A stretch of 18,307 nt of DNA from Porphyromonadaceae bacterium UBA7141 (lineage in GTDB: Bacteria; Bacteroidota; Bacteroidia; Bacteroidales; Muribaculaceae): NCBI GenBank assembly GCA_002491945.1, contig DKWX01000032.1, positions 1-18,307 of the forward strand. The letters run 5' to 3'. A program made the translations under genes and the position numbers. A model generated the notes under the pieces. The model saw only the letters and a list, made by a program, of their open reading frames with translations, was not told the origin of the DNA and did not search any database. The number at the start of each line of letters is the position of its first letter. The stretch's first letter is position 1. This document shows positions 7,037-14,977 of the stretch, one piece after another.

Positions 7037-8490
7037 GCTTTAGCGACTTTCTCCAATACGCGGCAGAGATGTTGCCAGAACTTATCTACCGTCGGTATCA
7101 GAATTTTCTCATCGGGCGAGTGCACTCCGGTCATTGTCGGACCGAAGCTCACCATATCCAGGTCTGGATATTTTGTCAGGAAGAGGCCACATTCGAGGCC
7201 GGCGTGGATGGCCTTGATGGCAGGCTTGACGCCAAAAAGCTCTTCATAGGCATCGGCCGATATCTTCATGATAGGCGACTGCATGTCGGGCGCCCATCCG
7301 GGATATCCATCGGAGTGCGACACCTCAGCGCCGGCAAGCTGGAAATGGGCCTCCACCTGTCCGGCGATATCCTTCTTGCGCGACTCCACACTTGAACGCT
7401 GCGAGGTGGTGACGCGGATCTTGTTGTCATCAATCATCTTGACGGCTGCGAGGTTGGTCGATGTCTCCACAAGACCCTCAAGGTCGGCCGACATCGAGTA
7501 TACTCCGTGGGGAGCCGAATAGATGGCACGCACCAGACGCAGCGATGTGTCGGAGTCGATGCAGTATTCCGGTTTGGATGTGCGCTCTATTGTGAGCTTG
7601 ATCGACGGCTCCACTGCTTTGTACTCGTTGACGATTTCAGCCGAGAAGCGATTGAGATGACGCACCACTGCCTGCTCATGGTCGCTGTGCACTCCGAACA
7701 CGGCCCATGCCTCGCGCGGGATGGCATTGCGCAGATTGCCGCCGTTGAATTCAGCCACCTCGATATCCCAGAGCTGAGAGCACTCCCAGATAAAGCGTGC
7801 TATTACCTTATTGGCGTTGGCACGGCCAAGATTGATGTCAGAGCCGCTGTGGCCGCCGAGCAGCCCGCTTACATTGACACGCAGGAAGATAAAATTCTCG
7901 GGAGCCAGACTGCGCTTGTAGCTGAACACTGCTGTAGTGTCGATGCCACCGGCACAACCGACAAAGATTTCGCCATCGTCCTCCGAGTCAAGATTAAGCA
8001 GCATCTTGCCGCGGATCATATCGGTGCCAAGATTCTGCGCTCCCTCCAGGCCGATTTCCTCATTGATTGTGAAAAGAGCCTCTACAGGACCGTGCACAAG
8101 CGTCGGGTCGGTCATCACTGCCAGCGCGGCGGCTACACCGATACCGTTGTCGGCGCCAAGGGTAGTGCCCTTGGCCTTCACCCAATCGCCATCAATATAT
8201 GTCTGGATGGGATCTTTCATGAAGTCATGCTCCACATCGGCGTTCTTCTCGCACACCATGTCCATATGGGCCTGGAGCACTACGCCGGGAGCATTCTCAT
8301 GCCCTTTGCTGGCGGGCTTGCGCATCACCACATTGCCGCACTCATCGGTATGCACCTCGATATGATGCTCCTTTGCGAAATTCAGCAGATACTCGCGAAT
8401 CTGCTCCTCATGGCAGGAGGGGCGGGGCACTTTGGTAATCTCGTCGAAGCAGCGCCAGAGCAGTTCCGGCTTCAAATCTTTTACTTCCAT
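7033..8490 (-). CDS. pepD: Beta-Ala-His dipeptidase-type aminoacyl-histidine dipeptidase (M20, PepD), copy 2
   Basis: A second PepD-family metallodipeptidase of 485 residues, sharing the N-terminal pattern FDEITKVPRP with copy 1. Metal and catalytic residues are intact: H75 and D77 (AHMDMV), D114 (LGADNGIG), E144-E145 (TINEEIG), D168 (LNLDSEDDG) and H457 (VHSPDEK). It is expected to be cytosolic and to supply amino acids from dipeptides. The ATG at 8490 begins MEVKDLKPELLWRCFDE. A minus-strand -7 element at 8628-8635 gives a leader of about 130 bases. The stop overlaps the muramidase start, placing both in one operon. The two paralogues differ at many positions, which suggests an old duplication with possible differences in substrate. 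Confidence 0.96.
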   Translation of the reverse strand: MEVKDLKPELLWRCFDEITKVPRPSCHEEQIREYLLNFAKEHHIEVHTDECGNVVMRKPASKGHENAPGVVLQAHMDMVCEKNADVEHDFMKDPIQTYIDGDWVKAKGTTLGADNGIGVAAALAVMTDPTLVHGPVEALFTINEEIGLEGAQNLGTDMIRGKMLLNLDSEDDGEIFVGCAGGIDTTAVFSYKRSLAPENFIFLRVNVSGLLGGHSGSDINLGRANANKVIARFIWECSQLWDIEVAEFNGGNLRNAIPREAWAVFGVHSDHEQAVVRHLNRFSAEIVNEYKAVEPSIKLTIERTSKPEYCIDSDTSLRLVRAIYSAPHGVYSMSADLEGLVETSTNLAAVKMIDDNKIRVTTSQRSSVESRKKDIAGQVEAHFQLAGAEVSHSDGYPGWAPDMQSPIMKISADAYEELFGVKPAIKAIHAGLECGLFLTKYPDLDMVSFGPTMTGVHSPDEKILIPTVDKFWQHLCRVLEKVAKA

Positions 8491-8627
8491 GGTATAATCT
8501 CTATGTTTGTTTTTATGATTTATAATCTGTCAGTGTGTATATGGAGTCTCTGACGGACCGACATGGCAGAAGCACCGGATTGAGGCCGACAGGACGTTAA
8601 AAAATGCTGAATCTGCATTTCACTCCC

Positions 8628-8635
8628 CAAAGATA
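8628..8635 (-). promoter_or_regulatory. -7 element of pepD/muramidase operon
   Basis: Minus-strand TATCTTTG fits TAnnTTTG exactly. No TTTG is found at the expected -33 position, so the promoter is half-consensus. It is back to back with the plus-strand -7 at 8681-8688. Confidence 0.5.
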
Positions 8636-8680
8636 GTGATTTTTTCAACACTCGGGTACGTTCCATTGGTTTTTTTTGCT

Positions 8681-8688
8681 TAATTTTG
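8681..8688 (+). promoter_or_regulatory. -7 element of OmpH-like lipoprotein gene
   Basis: TAATTTTG matches the Bacteroidetes -7 consensus. The -33 region lacks a TTTG at 19-21 bases. The predicted start is near 8695, giving a leader of about 138 bases before the ATG at 8833. The leader has no recognised riboswitch. Confidence 0.55.
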
Positions 8689-8832
8689 CAACTGAGTTCA
8701 ATGCCGGAAGACACTGACTCCAATTCTGAACCTATAATTCATTATAACCAACCATCAATCCATTCCGCGCGGCGGTCTGGACCAAACAAGCGGCCCGGCT
8801 CCGGCCGGCCCTCACCATTATTATCACGCATT

Positions 8833-9432
8833 ATGAAGAAAAATCTTCTCGCCATCCTCTCTCTCCTCTGCGTCATGGCCTTCAGCTCATCCTGCTCTGA
8901 CTCCGACTCTTCAAAGAAGGATGCCTCCCCTGCCACCTCCGCCGCAAAAACCGCCAAGGCTGCCGACCTCCCCAACTACCGCTATGTCGACATCGACACA
9001 ATCCTGAGCAAGTATAAACTCGCCATCGACTACAGCGAAGAGATGCTCCGCATGCAGAACAATCTCGAGAACGAGGCAAAAAAACATGAAAACAGCATCA
9101 AGGCGTTCGCCAACTCGATGCAGAATAAATACCAGAACAACAAATACACATCCGAGCAGGACTTCAACGCCGACCAGTCCAAACTGCAGCAGATGCAGAA
9201 CAATGCCCAGTCTTCGATGGAAAAGATGCAGCGCTCCAATATCGAGGCTGCTACGGCTGCCGACAAGGTGGTGCAGGATTCAATCCATAATTTCATCGAC
9301 CGCTACAATGCCCGCCATCATTATGACGCCATCCTGCTGAAGGGTGCCACCCTTTACATCAATCCGGCACTCGACATCACCGAGGAGGTAGTAGAAGGAC
9401 TTAACGCCGGCTACACCAAAGTGAAAAAATAA
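8833..9432 (+). CDS. OmpH/Skp-like lipoprotein
   Basis: The 199-residue protein begins with a lipoprotein signal (MKKNLLAILSLLCVMAFSSSC; Cys21 after SSS). A low-complexity linker rich in Ser, Asp, Ala and Lys follows. Then comes an OmpH/Skp-type region starting YRYVDIDTILSKYKLA, with a long Gln/Asn/Lys-rich coiled coil (about 63-135) and the closing ALLKG-like and YINPALDITEEVVEGLNAGY segments. Skp-family proteins hold unfolded outer-membrane proteins in the periplasm; a lipid-anchored version is common in Bacteroidetes. The ORF extends upstream in frame to 8686, but that part overlaps the promoter and precedes the signal peptide, so ATG 8833 is the start. A strong terminator follows. Confidence 0.88.
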   Translation: MKKNLLAILSLLCVMAFSSSCSDSDSSKKDASPATSAAKTAKAADLPNYRYVDIDTILSKYKLAIDYSEEMLRMQNNLENEAKKHENSIKAFANSMQNKYQNNKYTSEQDFNADQSKLQQMQNNAQSSMEKMQRSNIEAATAADKVVQDSIHNFIDRYNARHHYDAILLKGATLYINPALDITEEVVEGLNAGYTKVKK

Positions 9433-9477
9433 GTAAGGCTCCGGTCGTCATAACCAGAGACACACAAACCCATACAG

Positions 9478-9519
9478 GCAGCGGACGCGGTCATTCCGTG
9501 CCCGCTGCATATTTTTTTT
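9478..9519 (+). terminator. Rho-independent terminator after OmpH-like gene
   Basis: GCAGCGG pairs with CCGCTGC (9478-9484 with 9502-9508). An inner CGCGG/CCGTG stem with one mismatch between them and a TCATT loop continues the hairpin. A run of eight T residues (9512-9519) follows directly. The rest of the gap up to hflX at 9668 shows no gene and no consensus promoter. Confidence 0.88.
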
Positions 9520-9667
9520 ACCCTCTTCTCCATTCAATCATAAACTCAATCCGCCCCCTTGCGCGTTGTAACTGTATATACTTCCCGGATTTCACCCATC
9601 CCTCTATCCTGACATACGGACCGGAGTCCGGAAACGGAATAACCCGAAACACACCGATTAAACTATT

Positions 9668-10924
9668 ATGCTCGACGATAATATAATACAGCAGGAAGCC
9701 AACGAACGCACCGTCCTTGTGGGTCTGATCACCCGCGACCAGTCGGAATCAAAGGTCAATGAATACCTTGACGAACTCGACTTCCTCGCCCACACGGCAG
9801 GCGCCACACCCATGGCCCGATTCATCCAGAAGCTCGACTATCCGAACCCGCGCACCTACGTAGGCACCGGCAAACTACAGGAAATTGCCGATTACATAGA
9901 TCGCGAGGATATCGGACTCGCCATATTCGATGATGACCTGTCGCCCAAACAGGTGGCTAACATCGAAAAAGAACTGAAAGTCAAAATCCTCGACCGAACC
10001 AGCCTCATCCTCGACATATTCGCCAAACGCGCTCAGACAGCCACAGCCCGCACTCAGGTGGAACTGGCCCAGTACCAATACCTGCTCCCGCGCCTGACCC
10101 GCATGTGGACCCACCTCGAACGCCAGCGGGGCGGCATCGGAATGCGCGGCCCGGGTGAAACACAGATTGAGACCGACCGCCGTATAATCCTCGACAAAAT
10201 ATCTCGCCTCAAAGAGGAACTCCGCGACATCGACCGCCAGAAAAACATCCAGCGCAAGAATCGCGGCAAACTCACACGCGTGGCCCTCGTGGGATATACC
10301 AACGTGGGAAAGTCGACACTGATGAACCTTCTCAGCAAAAGCGATGTATTTGCCGAGAACAAGCTCTTCGCCACACTTGACACCACGGTGCGCAAGGTGA
10401 CAATAGAGAATCTCCCCTTCCTGCTGACCGACACCGTAGGGTTCATCCGCAAACTCCCGACTCACCTCGTCGATTCCTTTAAATCGACCCTCGACGAAGT
10501 GCGCGATGCCGACCTGCTCGTGCATGTGGTCGACGTCTCTCATCCCAATTTCGAAGAGCAGATCGCGGTAGTGGAGAAGACACTCAACGACGTCTGCGGA
10601 GCCGCCGACAAATCAATGATACTCGTATTCAACAAAATCGATGCTTTCTCCTATACTCCAAAGGACCCCGACGACCTGACCCCGGCCACACGCGAGAACA
10701 TATCGCTCGACGAATTCAAGAAAACATGGATGGCGCGCATGAACAATAATTGTGTCTTCATCTCAGCCAAAGAAAAGACCAACATACCCGAACTCAAGGA
10801 TATGCTCTATCAGAAGGCCAAAGAGATACACACACGCCGCTTCCCATATAATGATTTCCTTTACCAGACCTACGATGACAATGACTCACCCGACCCACAG
10901 CAACCCGAATCAGCCGACAACTGA
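9668..10924 (+). CDS. hflX: Ribosome-associated GTPase HflX
   Basis: A 418-residue GTPase that binds the 50S subunit and is known in other bacteria to split stalled or heat-damaged ribosomes. The N-terminal HflX domain is recognised from GATPMARFIQKLDYPNPRTYVGTGKLQEI, and the linker from ERQRGGIGMRGPGETQIETDRR. The G domain has G1 GYTNVGKS (209-216), G3 DTVGF (255-259), G4 NKID (322-325) and G5 SAK (366-368). All nucleotide-binding motifs are intact. The C-terminal tail is acidic and Asp/Pro-rich. ATG 9668 is preceded by an A/T-rich stretch rather than a Shine-Dalgarno site, as usual here. The last 50 or so bases are shared with the start of the DUF4954 gene in another frame. Confidence 0.97.
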   Translation: MLDDNIIQQEANERTVLVGLITRDQSESKVNEYLDELDFLAHTAGATPMARFIQKLDYPNPRTYVGTGKLQEIADYIDREDIGLAIFDDDLSPKQVANIEKELKVKILDRTSLILDIFAKRAQTATARTQVELAQYQYLLPRLTRMWTHLERQRGGIGMRGPGETQIETDRRIILDKISRLKEELRDIDRQKNIQRKNRGKLTRVALVGYTNVGKSTLMNLLSKSDVFAENKLFATLDTTVRKVTIENLPFLLTDTVGFIRKLPTHLVDSFKSTLDEVRDADLLVHVVDVSHPNFEEQIAVVEKTLNDVCGAADKSMILVFNKIDAFSYTPKDPDDLTPATRENISLDEFKKTWMARMNNNCVFISAKEKTNIPELKDMLYQKAKEIHTRRFPYNDFLYQTYDDNDSPDPQQPESADN

Positions 10925-12734
10925 TTCTGCCCGGCGGCCGGCCGCCGACCCTCTGGCCGGCTACCCTTACCCGCCCCCTGCTCCGGAGGCCATCGCGGTT
11001 CTTGAGGCACACGGATGCACCGCTACCGACTGGAGCCATGTCAGACTGCATCCGGGTTCCGACCTGCGACTACTACGCGATGTGGAGTTCGAGGGGGATG
11101 TCACGGTGGGGCTGATCGACCATACCCATTTTCCTGGCTCTATGCTGCGCGATGTGCTGCTGCGCGACTGTCGCGTGGCCGACGGCGTTCGCCTGCGACA
11201 CATCCCCGGAGGCATATCCAACTGCCGTATCGGACAAGGCGCCATCGTGGAAAACTGTGCCCGTATCAGCTACGAACCACAGCCCTTATGCGGCACCGGC
11301 AGCGAAGTCTGTGTGCTCGATGAGACGGGATCGCGCACAGTGGTAATCTATCCGGGGCTGTCGGCCCAGTCGGCGATGCTCACAGCCAGATGCCGCCGCA
11401 GTATGGCCGATGAGCTGCTCACTCAGGCCCGCGAACACATCGACACACTCTCCCTCCCCTCCGGCATAGGAGCGGGAGCCGAGATACTCGACTGCGGCGA
11501 GCTCTTCAATGTGGCCGTTGGAGAACGCGTGCGCATACACGGCGCCAGGTCACTGCGCGAAGGCACCATAACCGGCTCGCCGTCAGCCGGGGGTGAATGC
11601 CACGCTTATGTGGGTGCCGGGGTGGATGCCAAGGATTTTATCATCGAAGACGCCCTTGTCGATTCCGGAGCCATACTGCGCAACTGCTATGTCGGCCAGG
11701 GGGTGCGTATCGAAAAGGGATTCACGGCCCACGATTCCCTGTTCTTCGCCAACTGCGCGATGGAGAACGGCGAGGCATGCGCCCTGTTCGCCGGTCCATA
11801 CACCGTATCATCCCACAAGGGGACTCTGCTGATCGGATGCCAGACATCTTTTATGAATGCCGGGTCGTCGACCAATCAGAGCAACCATATGTACAAACTC
11901 GGCCCTCTGCACTGGGGAGAACTGGAACGCGGCGTAAAGACATCCTCCGGCTCATACCTGATGCTCGGCGCTCGAATCGGCGCCTTCTCGCTCCTCATGG
12001 GACAGCATAAGACGCATCCCGACTCTTCGGAATTCCCTTTCTCATATCTGTTCGGTGACCCGCAGGGTGCCACGGTGGTGGTGCCGGCCGTGATGCTGCG
12101 CTCATGCGGGCTGCTGCGCGATGAACTCAAATGGCCCCAGCGCGACCGCCGCAAGGATGTGACTCATCACGACCGCGTGATATTCGACGTGCTCAACCCC
12201 GTGACGGCCAATGCCATGATCAATGCCCTCGACATCATCACCCCGATGCTGTCGCGCCCGGCCGACGACGACCATTACCACCGTTACAAAGGGATGAAAT
12301 TATCACGCGCCTCCCTCCACCGCGCCACACGCCTCTACTGGCTCGGACTGATGAAATACCTCGACCGCGCCCTGCTGGCACATCACCACGGCACCGACCC
12401 CTGGCACTTCCCCCAGCGCCCGGCCGACGCGTCGGTGGCCGAAGCCGATGCCGCACCGTGGGTGGATGTGGCCGGACTGCCGATGCCGCGGCCACTGCTC
12501 GTGCAGGCACTTGAGGCCGAAAGCGTGACCGCACGCGAAGCCATCTTCGACTCGGCCTACGACTCCTACCATCAGCTTGAACGCCGATGGATCGCGGCAC
12601 GGTTCCCCGACAGTCTGCGCGTCGGCGCCGATGAGATACGCCGCGGGGCAGATGAATTCGACAGGCTCGTGGAACTTGACCGCGCCACCTACCGCGACTC
12701 CATATCGGCCGAGACATCCATGCTGGCACTCTGA
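10875..12734 (+). CDS. DUF4954 family protein, left-handed beta-helix type
   Basis: The 619-residue product resembles the Bacteroidales DUF4954 family. Typical stretches are IAVLEAHGCTATDWSHVRLHPG at the N-terminus, a long hexapeptide-like repeat region (GAILRNCYVGQGVRIEKGFTAHDSLFFANC), and KTHPDSSEFPFSYLFG. The repeats suggest a left-handed beta-helix as in sugar-nucleotide acyltransferases, but the biochemical role is unknown to me. No signal peptide is present. The conserved N-terminus begins before the hflX stop, so the start must lie inside hflX: ATG 10875, or 10881 two codons later, giving a 44-50 base overlap. An ORF reaching back to 10752 is a spurious extension. Translation may be coupled to hflX. 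The GC content is high compared with its right-hand neighbours. Confidence 0.85.
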   Translation: MTMTHPTHSNPNQPTTDSARRPAADPLAGYPYPPPAPEAIAVLEAHGCTATDWSHVRLHPGSDLRLLRDVEFEGDVTVGLIDHTHFPGSMLRDVLLRDCRVADGVRLRHIPGGISNCRIGQGAIVENCARISYEPQPLCGTGSEVCVLDETGSRTVVIYPGLSAQSAMLTARCRRSMADELLTQAREHIDTLSLPSGIGAGAEILDCGELFNVAVGERVRIHGARSLREGTITGSPSAGGECHAYVGAGVDAKDFIIEDALVDSGAILRNCYVGQGVRIEKGFTAHDSLFFANCAMENGEACALFAGPYTVSSHKGTLLIGCQTSFMNAGSSTNQSNHMYKLGPLHWGELERGVKTSSGSYLMLGARIGAFSLLMGQHKTHPDSSEFPFSYLFGDPQGATVVVPAVMLRSCGLLRDELKWPQRDRRKDVTHHDRVIFDVLNPVTANAMINALDIITPMLSRPADDDHYHRYKGMKLSRASLHRATRLYWLGLMKYLDRALLAHHHGTDPWHFPQRPADASVAEADAAPWVDVAGLPMPRPLLVQALEAESVTAREAIFDSAYDSYHQLERRWIAARFPDSLRVGADEIRRGADEFDRLVELDRATYRDSISAETSMLAL

Positions 12735-12786
12735 ATGCAGCTGAAAAACGTAAATAAAAGATTTTTATACATTTATGCGCCGCAGA

Positions 12787-12818
12787 TTTGGTGATATCAA
12801 AAAAAATCACTAATTTTG
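12787..12818 (+). promoter_or_regulatory. rpsA promoter and leader hairpin
   Basis: TTTG (12787-12790), 20 bases, then TAATTTTG (12811-12818): a full Bacteroidetes consensus. The transcript should start near 12825, right at a small hairpin TGCCG/CGGCA (12826-12830 with 12840-12844), leaving a leader of about 55 bases ending in A/T-rich sequence before the ATG. A 5'-terminal hairpin in an S1 leader could affect stability or autogenous control; that is inference. Confidence 0.85.
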
Positions 12819-12879
12819 CGACGCTTGCCGTATCGTGTGCGGCAGGAAGAGATTTTATCATTTTATTTATTAACAATTA

Positions 12880-14667
12880 ATGTCTGAATTAAAAATTCAA
12901 ACCCCCATCGAGGATTTCGACTGGGATGCCTATGAGAAAGGCAACGTTGTAGGCGAGAAGAACCACGAGGAAGTAGAGAAAATCTACGACCAGACTCTCA
13001 CTACTGCCAAAGATAACGAGGTCGTAACCGGCAAGGTGAAAGCTATCACCAAGCGCGAAGTGCGTGTCGATATAGGCATGAAGTCTGACGCAATCATCCC
13101 CGTATCCGAGTTCCGCTACAACCCCGACCTCAAGGTAGGCGACGATGTAGAGGTATTCATCGAGGCTCTCGAGGACAAGAACGGTCAGCTCCGTCTCTCC
13201 CACAAAAAAGCCTGCCAGACCCGTTCTTGGGATCGTGTCAACCAGGTTCTCGAAAACGATGAAGTCATCAAAGGCTATGTCAAGAGCCGCACCAAAGGTG
13301 GCATGATCGTCGACATCTTCGGAATCGAGGCGTTCCTCCCCGGTTCGCAGATCGATGTGCGCCCCATCCGCGACTACGATGTATACGTCGACAAGACAAT
13401 GGAATTCAAGGTAGTGAAAATCAACCAGGAGTTCAAGAACGTTGTCGTATCCCACAAGGCTCTCATCGAGGCCGAGCTCGAGCAGCAGAAGAAGGAGATT
13501 ATCTCCAAGCTCGAAAAAGGTCAGGTGCTCGAAGGCAAAGTCAAGAACATCACTCCCTACGGTGTATTCGTTGACCTCGGCGGCGTCGACGGTCTGGTAC
13601 ACATCACCGACCTCAGCTGGGGCCGCGTGTCGGATCCGCGCGAAGTCGTGGAACTCGACCAGGACATCAAGGTGGCTATCCTCGACTTCGACGACGAGAA
13701 AAAGCGCATCGCCCTCGGCATCAAGCAGCTCATGCCCCATCCCTGGGATGCCCTCAACCCCGACCTCAAGGTTGGCGACCACGTCAACGGCAAGGTTGTC
13801 GTTATGGCCGATTACGGCGCATTCGTTGAGGTACAGCCGGGCGTAGAAGGCCTGATCCACGTATCAGAGATGTCCTGGAGCCAGCACCTCCGTTCTGCCC
13901 AGGACTTCCTCAAGGTAGGCGACGAGGTTGAGGCCGTAGTGCTCACACTCGACCGCGACGAGCGTAAGATGAGCCTCGGCATCAAGCAGCTCAAGGCTGA
14001 TCCCTGGGAGAATATCGAGCAGAAATACGCTATCGGAAGCCGCCACACCGCCAAGGTGCGCAACTTCACCAACTTCGGCGTATTCGTTGAAATCGAAGAA
14101 GGCGTCGATGGCCTTATCCACATCTCCGACCTTTCCTGGACCAAGAAAATCAAACACCCCTCGGAGTTCACTACCGTTGGCAGCGACATCGAGGTACAGG
14201 TGCTCGAGATCGACAAGGGCAACCGCCGTCTGAGCCTCGGCCACAAGCAGCTTGAGGCTAATCCCTGGGATGCTTTCGAGGGTCAGTTCACTGTCGGCTC
14301 TATCCACGAGGGTACTGTAATCGAAGTTATGGACAAGGGTGCCGTAATCGCTCTGGAAGGTGGCGTAGAAGGTTTCGCTACTCCCAAACACCTCGTCAAA
14401 GAGGATGGCACACAGGCCAAGCTCAACGATAAGCTCAACTTCAAGGTAATCGAATTCAACAAGGATTCAAAGCGCATCATCCTCTCTCACTCTCGCATCG
14501 CTGAAGACGCCGTGAAGGGTGAGACCCGCGTCAACAAGGCTCCCAAGAAGCCGCGCAACAATAAGCCCGAGGAGGAGATTGTGGCACCCACAATCGAGAA
14601 GACTACTCTCGGCGACCTGAGCGCACTTCAGGCTCTCAAGGAGCAGCTCCAGAAGGAGGGGAAGTAA
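12880..14667 (+). CDS. rpsA: 30S ribosomal protein S1
   Basis: The 595-residue protein carries six S1 OB-fold repeats, roughly at 42-107, 125-190, 207-277, 293-364, 380-450 and 467-534. Repeats 3 to 5 are the clearest: each has GVFVDLGGVDGLVHITDLSW-like strands followed by a LGIKQL motif. S1 captures A/T-rich mRNA leaders on the 30S subunit, which matters in a phylum that rarely uses Shine-Dalgarno sites. The C-terminal extension is Lys/Pro/Glu-rich (KAPKKPRNNKPEEE). Codon use is strongly biased towards GGC, CTC, AAG, as expected for a highly expressed gene. It has its own promoter and terminator. The ATG at 12880 follows TTATTAACAATTA, with no Shine-Dalgarno. Confidence 0.98.
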   Translation: MSELKIQTPIEDFDWDAYEKGNVVGEKNHEEVEKIYDQTLTTAKDNEVVTGKVKAITKREVRVDIGMKSDAIIPVSEFRYNPDLKVGDDVEVFIEALEDKNGQLRLSHKKACQTRSWDRVNQVLENDEVIKGYVKSRTKGGMIVDIFGIEAFLPGSQIDVRPIRDYDVYVDKTMEFKVVKINQEFKNVVVSHKALIEAELEQQKKEIISKLEKGQVLEGKVKNITPYGVFVDLGGVDGLVHITDLSWGRVSDPREVVELDQDIKVAILDFDDEKKRIALGIKQLMPHPWDALNPDLKVGDHVNGKVVVMADYGAFVEVQPGVEGLIHVSEMSWSQHLRSAQDFLKVGDEVEAVVLTLDRDERKMSLGIKQLKADPWENIEQKYAIGSRHTAKVRNFTNFGVFVEIEEGVDGLIHISDLSWTKKIKHPSEFTTVGSDIEVQVLEIDKGNRRLSLGHKQLEANPWDAFEGQFTVGSIHEGTVIEVMDKGAVIALEGGVEGFATPKHLVKEDGTQAKLNDKLNFKVIEFNKDSKRIILSHSRIAEDAVKGETRVNKAPKKPRNNKPEEEIVAPTIEKTTLGDLSALQALKEQLQKEGK

Positions 14668-14736
14668 TCCGAGCCTCAGCATCGCGCAGCAGCATCCGGC
14701 ATAACTCCGGCTGATGCTACGCCATACAATCCACAC

Positions 14737-14780
14737 AGAGGGTATCCCGCATATTGTCGCGGGATACCCTCTCGCTTTAT
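14737..14780 (+). terminator. Rho-independent terminator of rpsA
   Basis: A perfect 14-bp stem (14737-14750 with 14759-14772, loop ATATTGTC) is followed by CGCTTTATAT, a modest T tract. It lies 70 bases past the rpsA stop. The rest of the interval up to 14918 has no gene that I can support. Confidence 0.85.
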
Positions 14781-14918
14781 ATCAAGGCTCATCACGCCTG
14801 AACAGCCCCAACAGCGCCACTCCGCTACCCCGCAATCCATCTCCCCACTGACTCCCGCAGCCAGAAGAGACCGTTTCATTAGCATACATCACTTTGGGTG
14901 GCTTTCCTTACGCTTATT

Positions 14919-14950
14919 CTTGCTTATCATGAGATTTTTAATTAATTTTG
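14919..14950 (+). promoter_or_regulatory. Promoter of TPR-HTH regulator gene
   Basis: CTTG (14919-14922) and TAATTTTG (14943-14950) are 20 bases apart. The predicted start near 14957 leaves a leader of about 20 bases to the ATG at 14978. This places an in-frame TTG at 14948 inside the -7 box, so it is not a start codon. The -33 context CTTGCTTAT resembles CTTGCATAT in the promoter at 17204. Confidence 0.75.
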
Positions 14951-14977
14951 ACACTCCACAAGCTACCGACCCTCTCT

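Noticed and set aside
8686..8832. N-terminal extension of the OmpH-like lipoprotein
   Set aside because: It begins at a TTG within the -7 element and puts 49 residues before a lipoprotein signal peptide, which would block secretion.
10752..10874. Upstream in-frame extension of the DUF4954 ORF
   Set aside because: It overlaps the conserved G5 region of hflX in another frame and encodes a basic, domain-free stretch before the family's conserved start.
12889..13860. 323-codon minus-strand ORF opposite rpsA
   Set aside because: A shadow of the biased codons of rpsA; the product is a low-complexity acidic/hydrophobic sequence without domain features.
14948..14977. TTG start for the TPR regulator
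   Set aside because: The TTG is part of the promoter's -7 element; the ATG at 14978 begins a clean lipoprotein signal.
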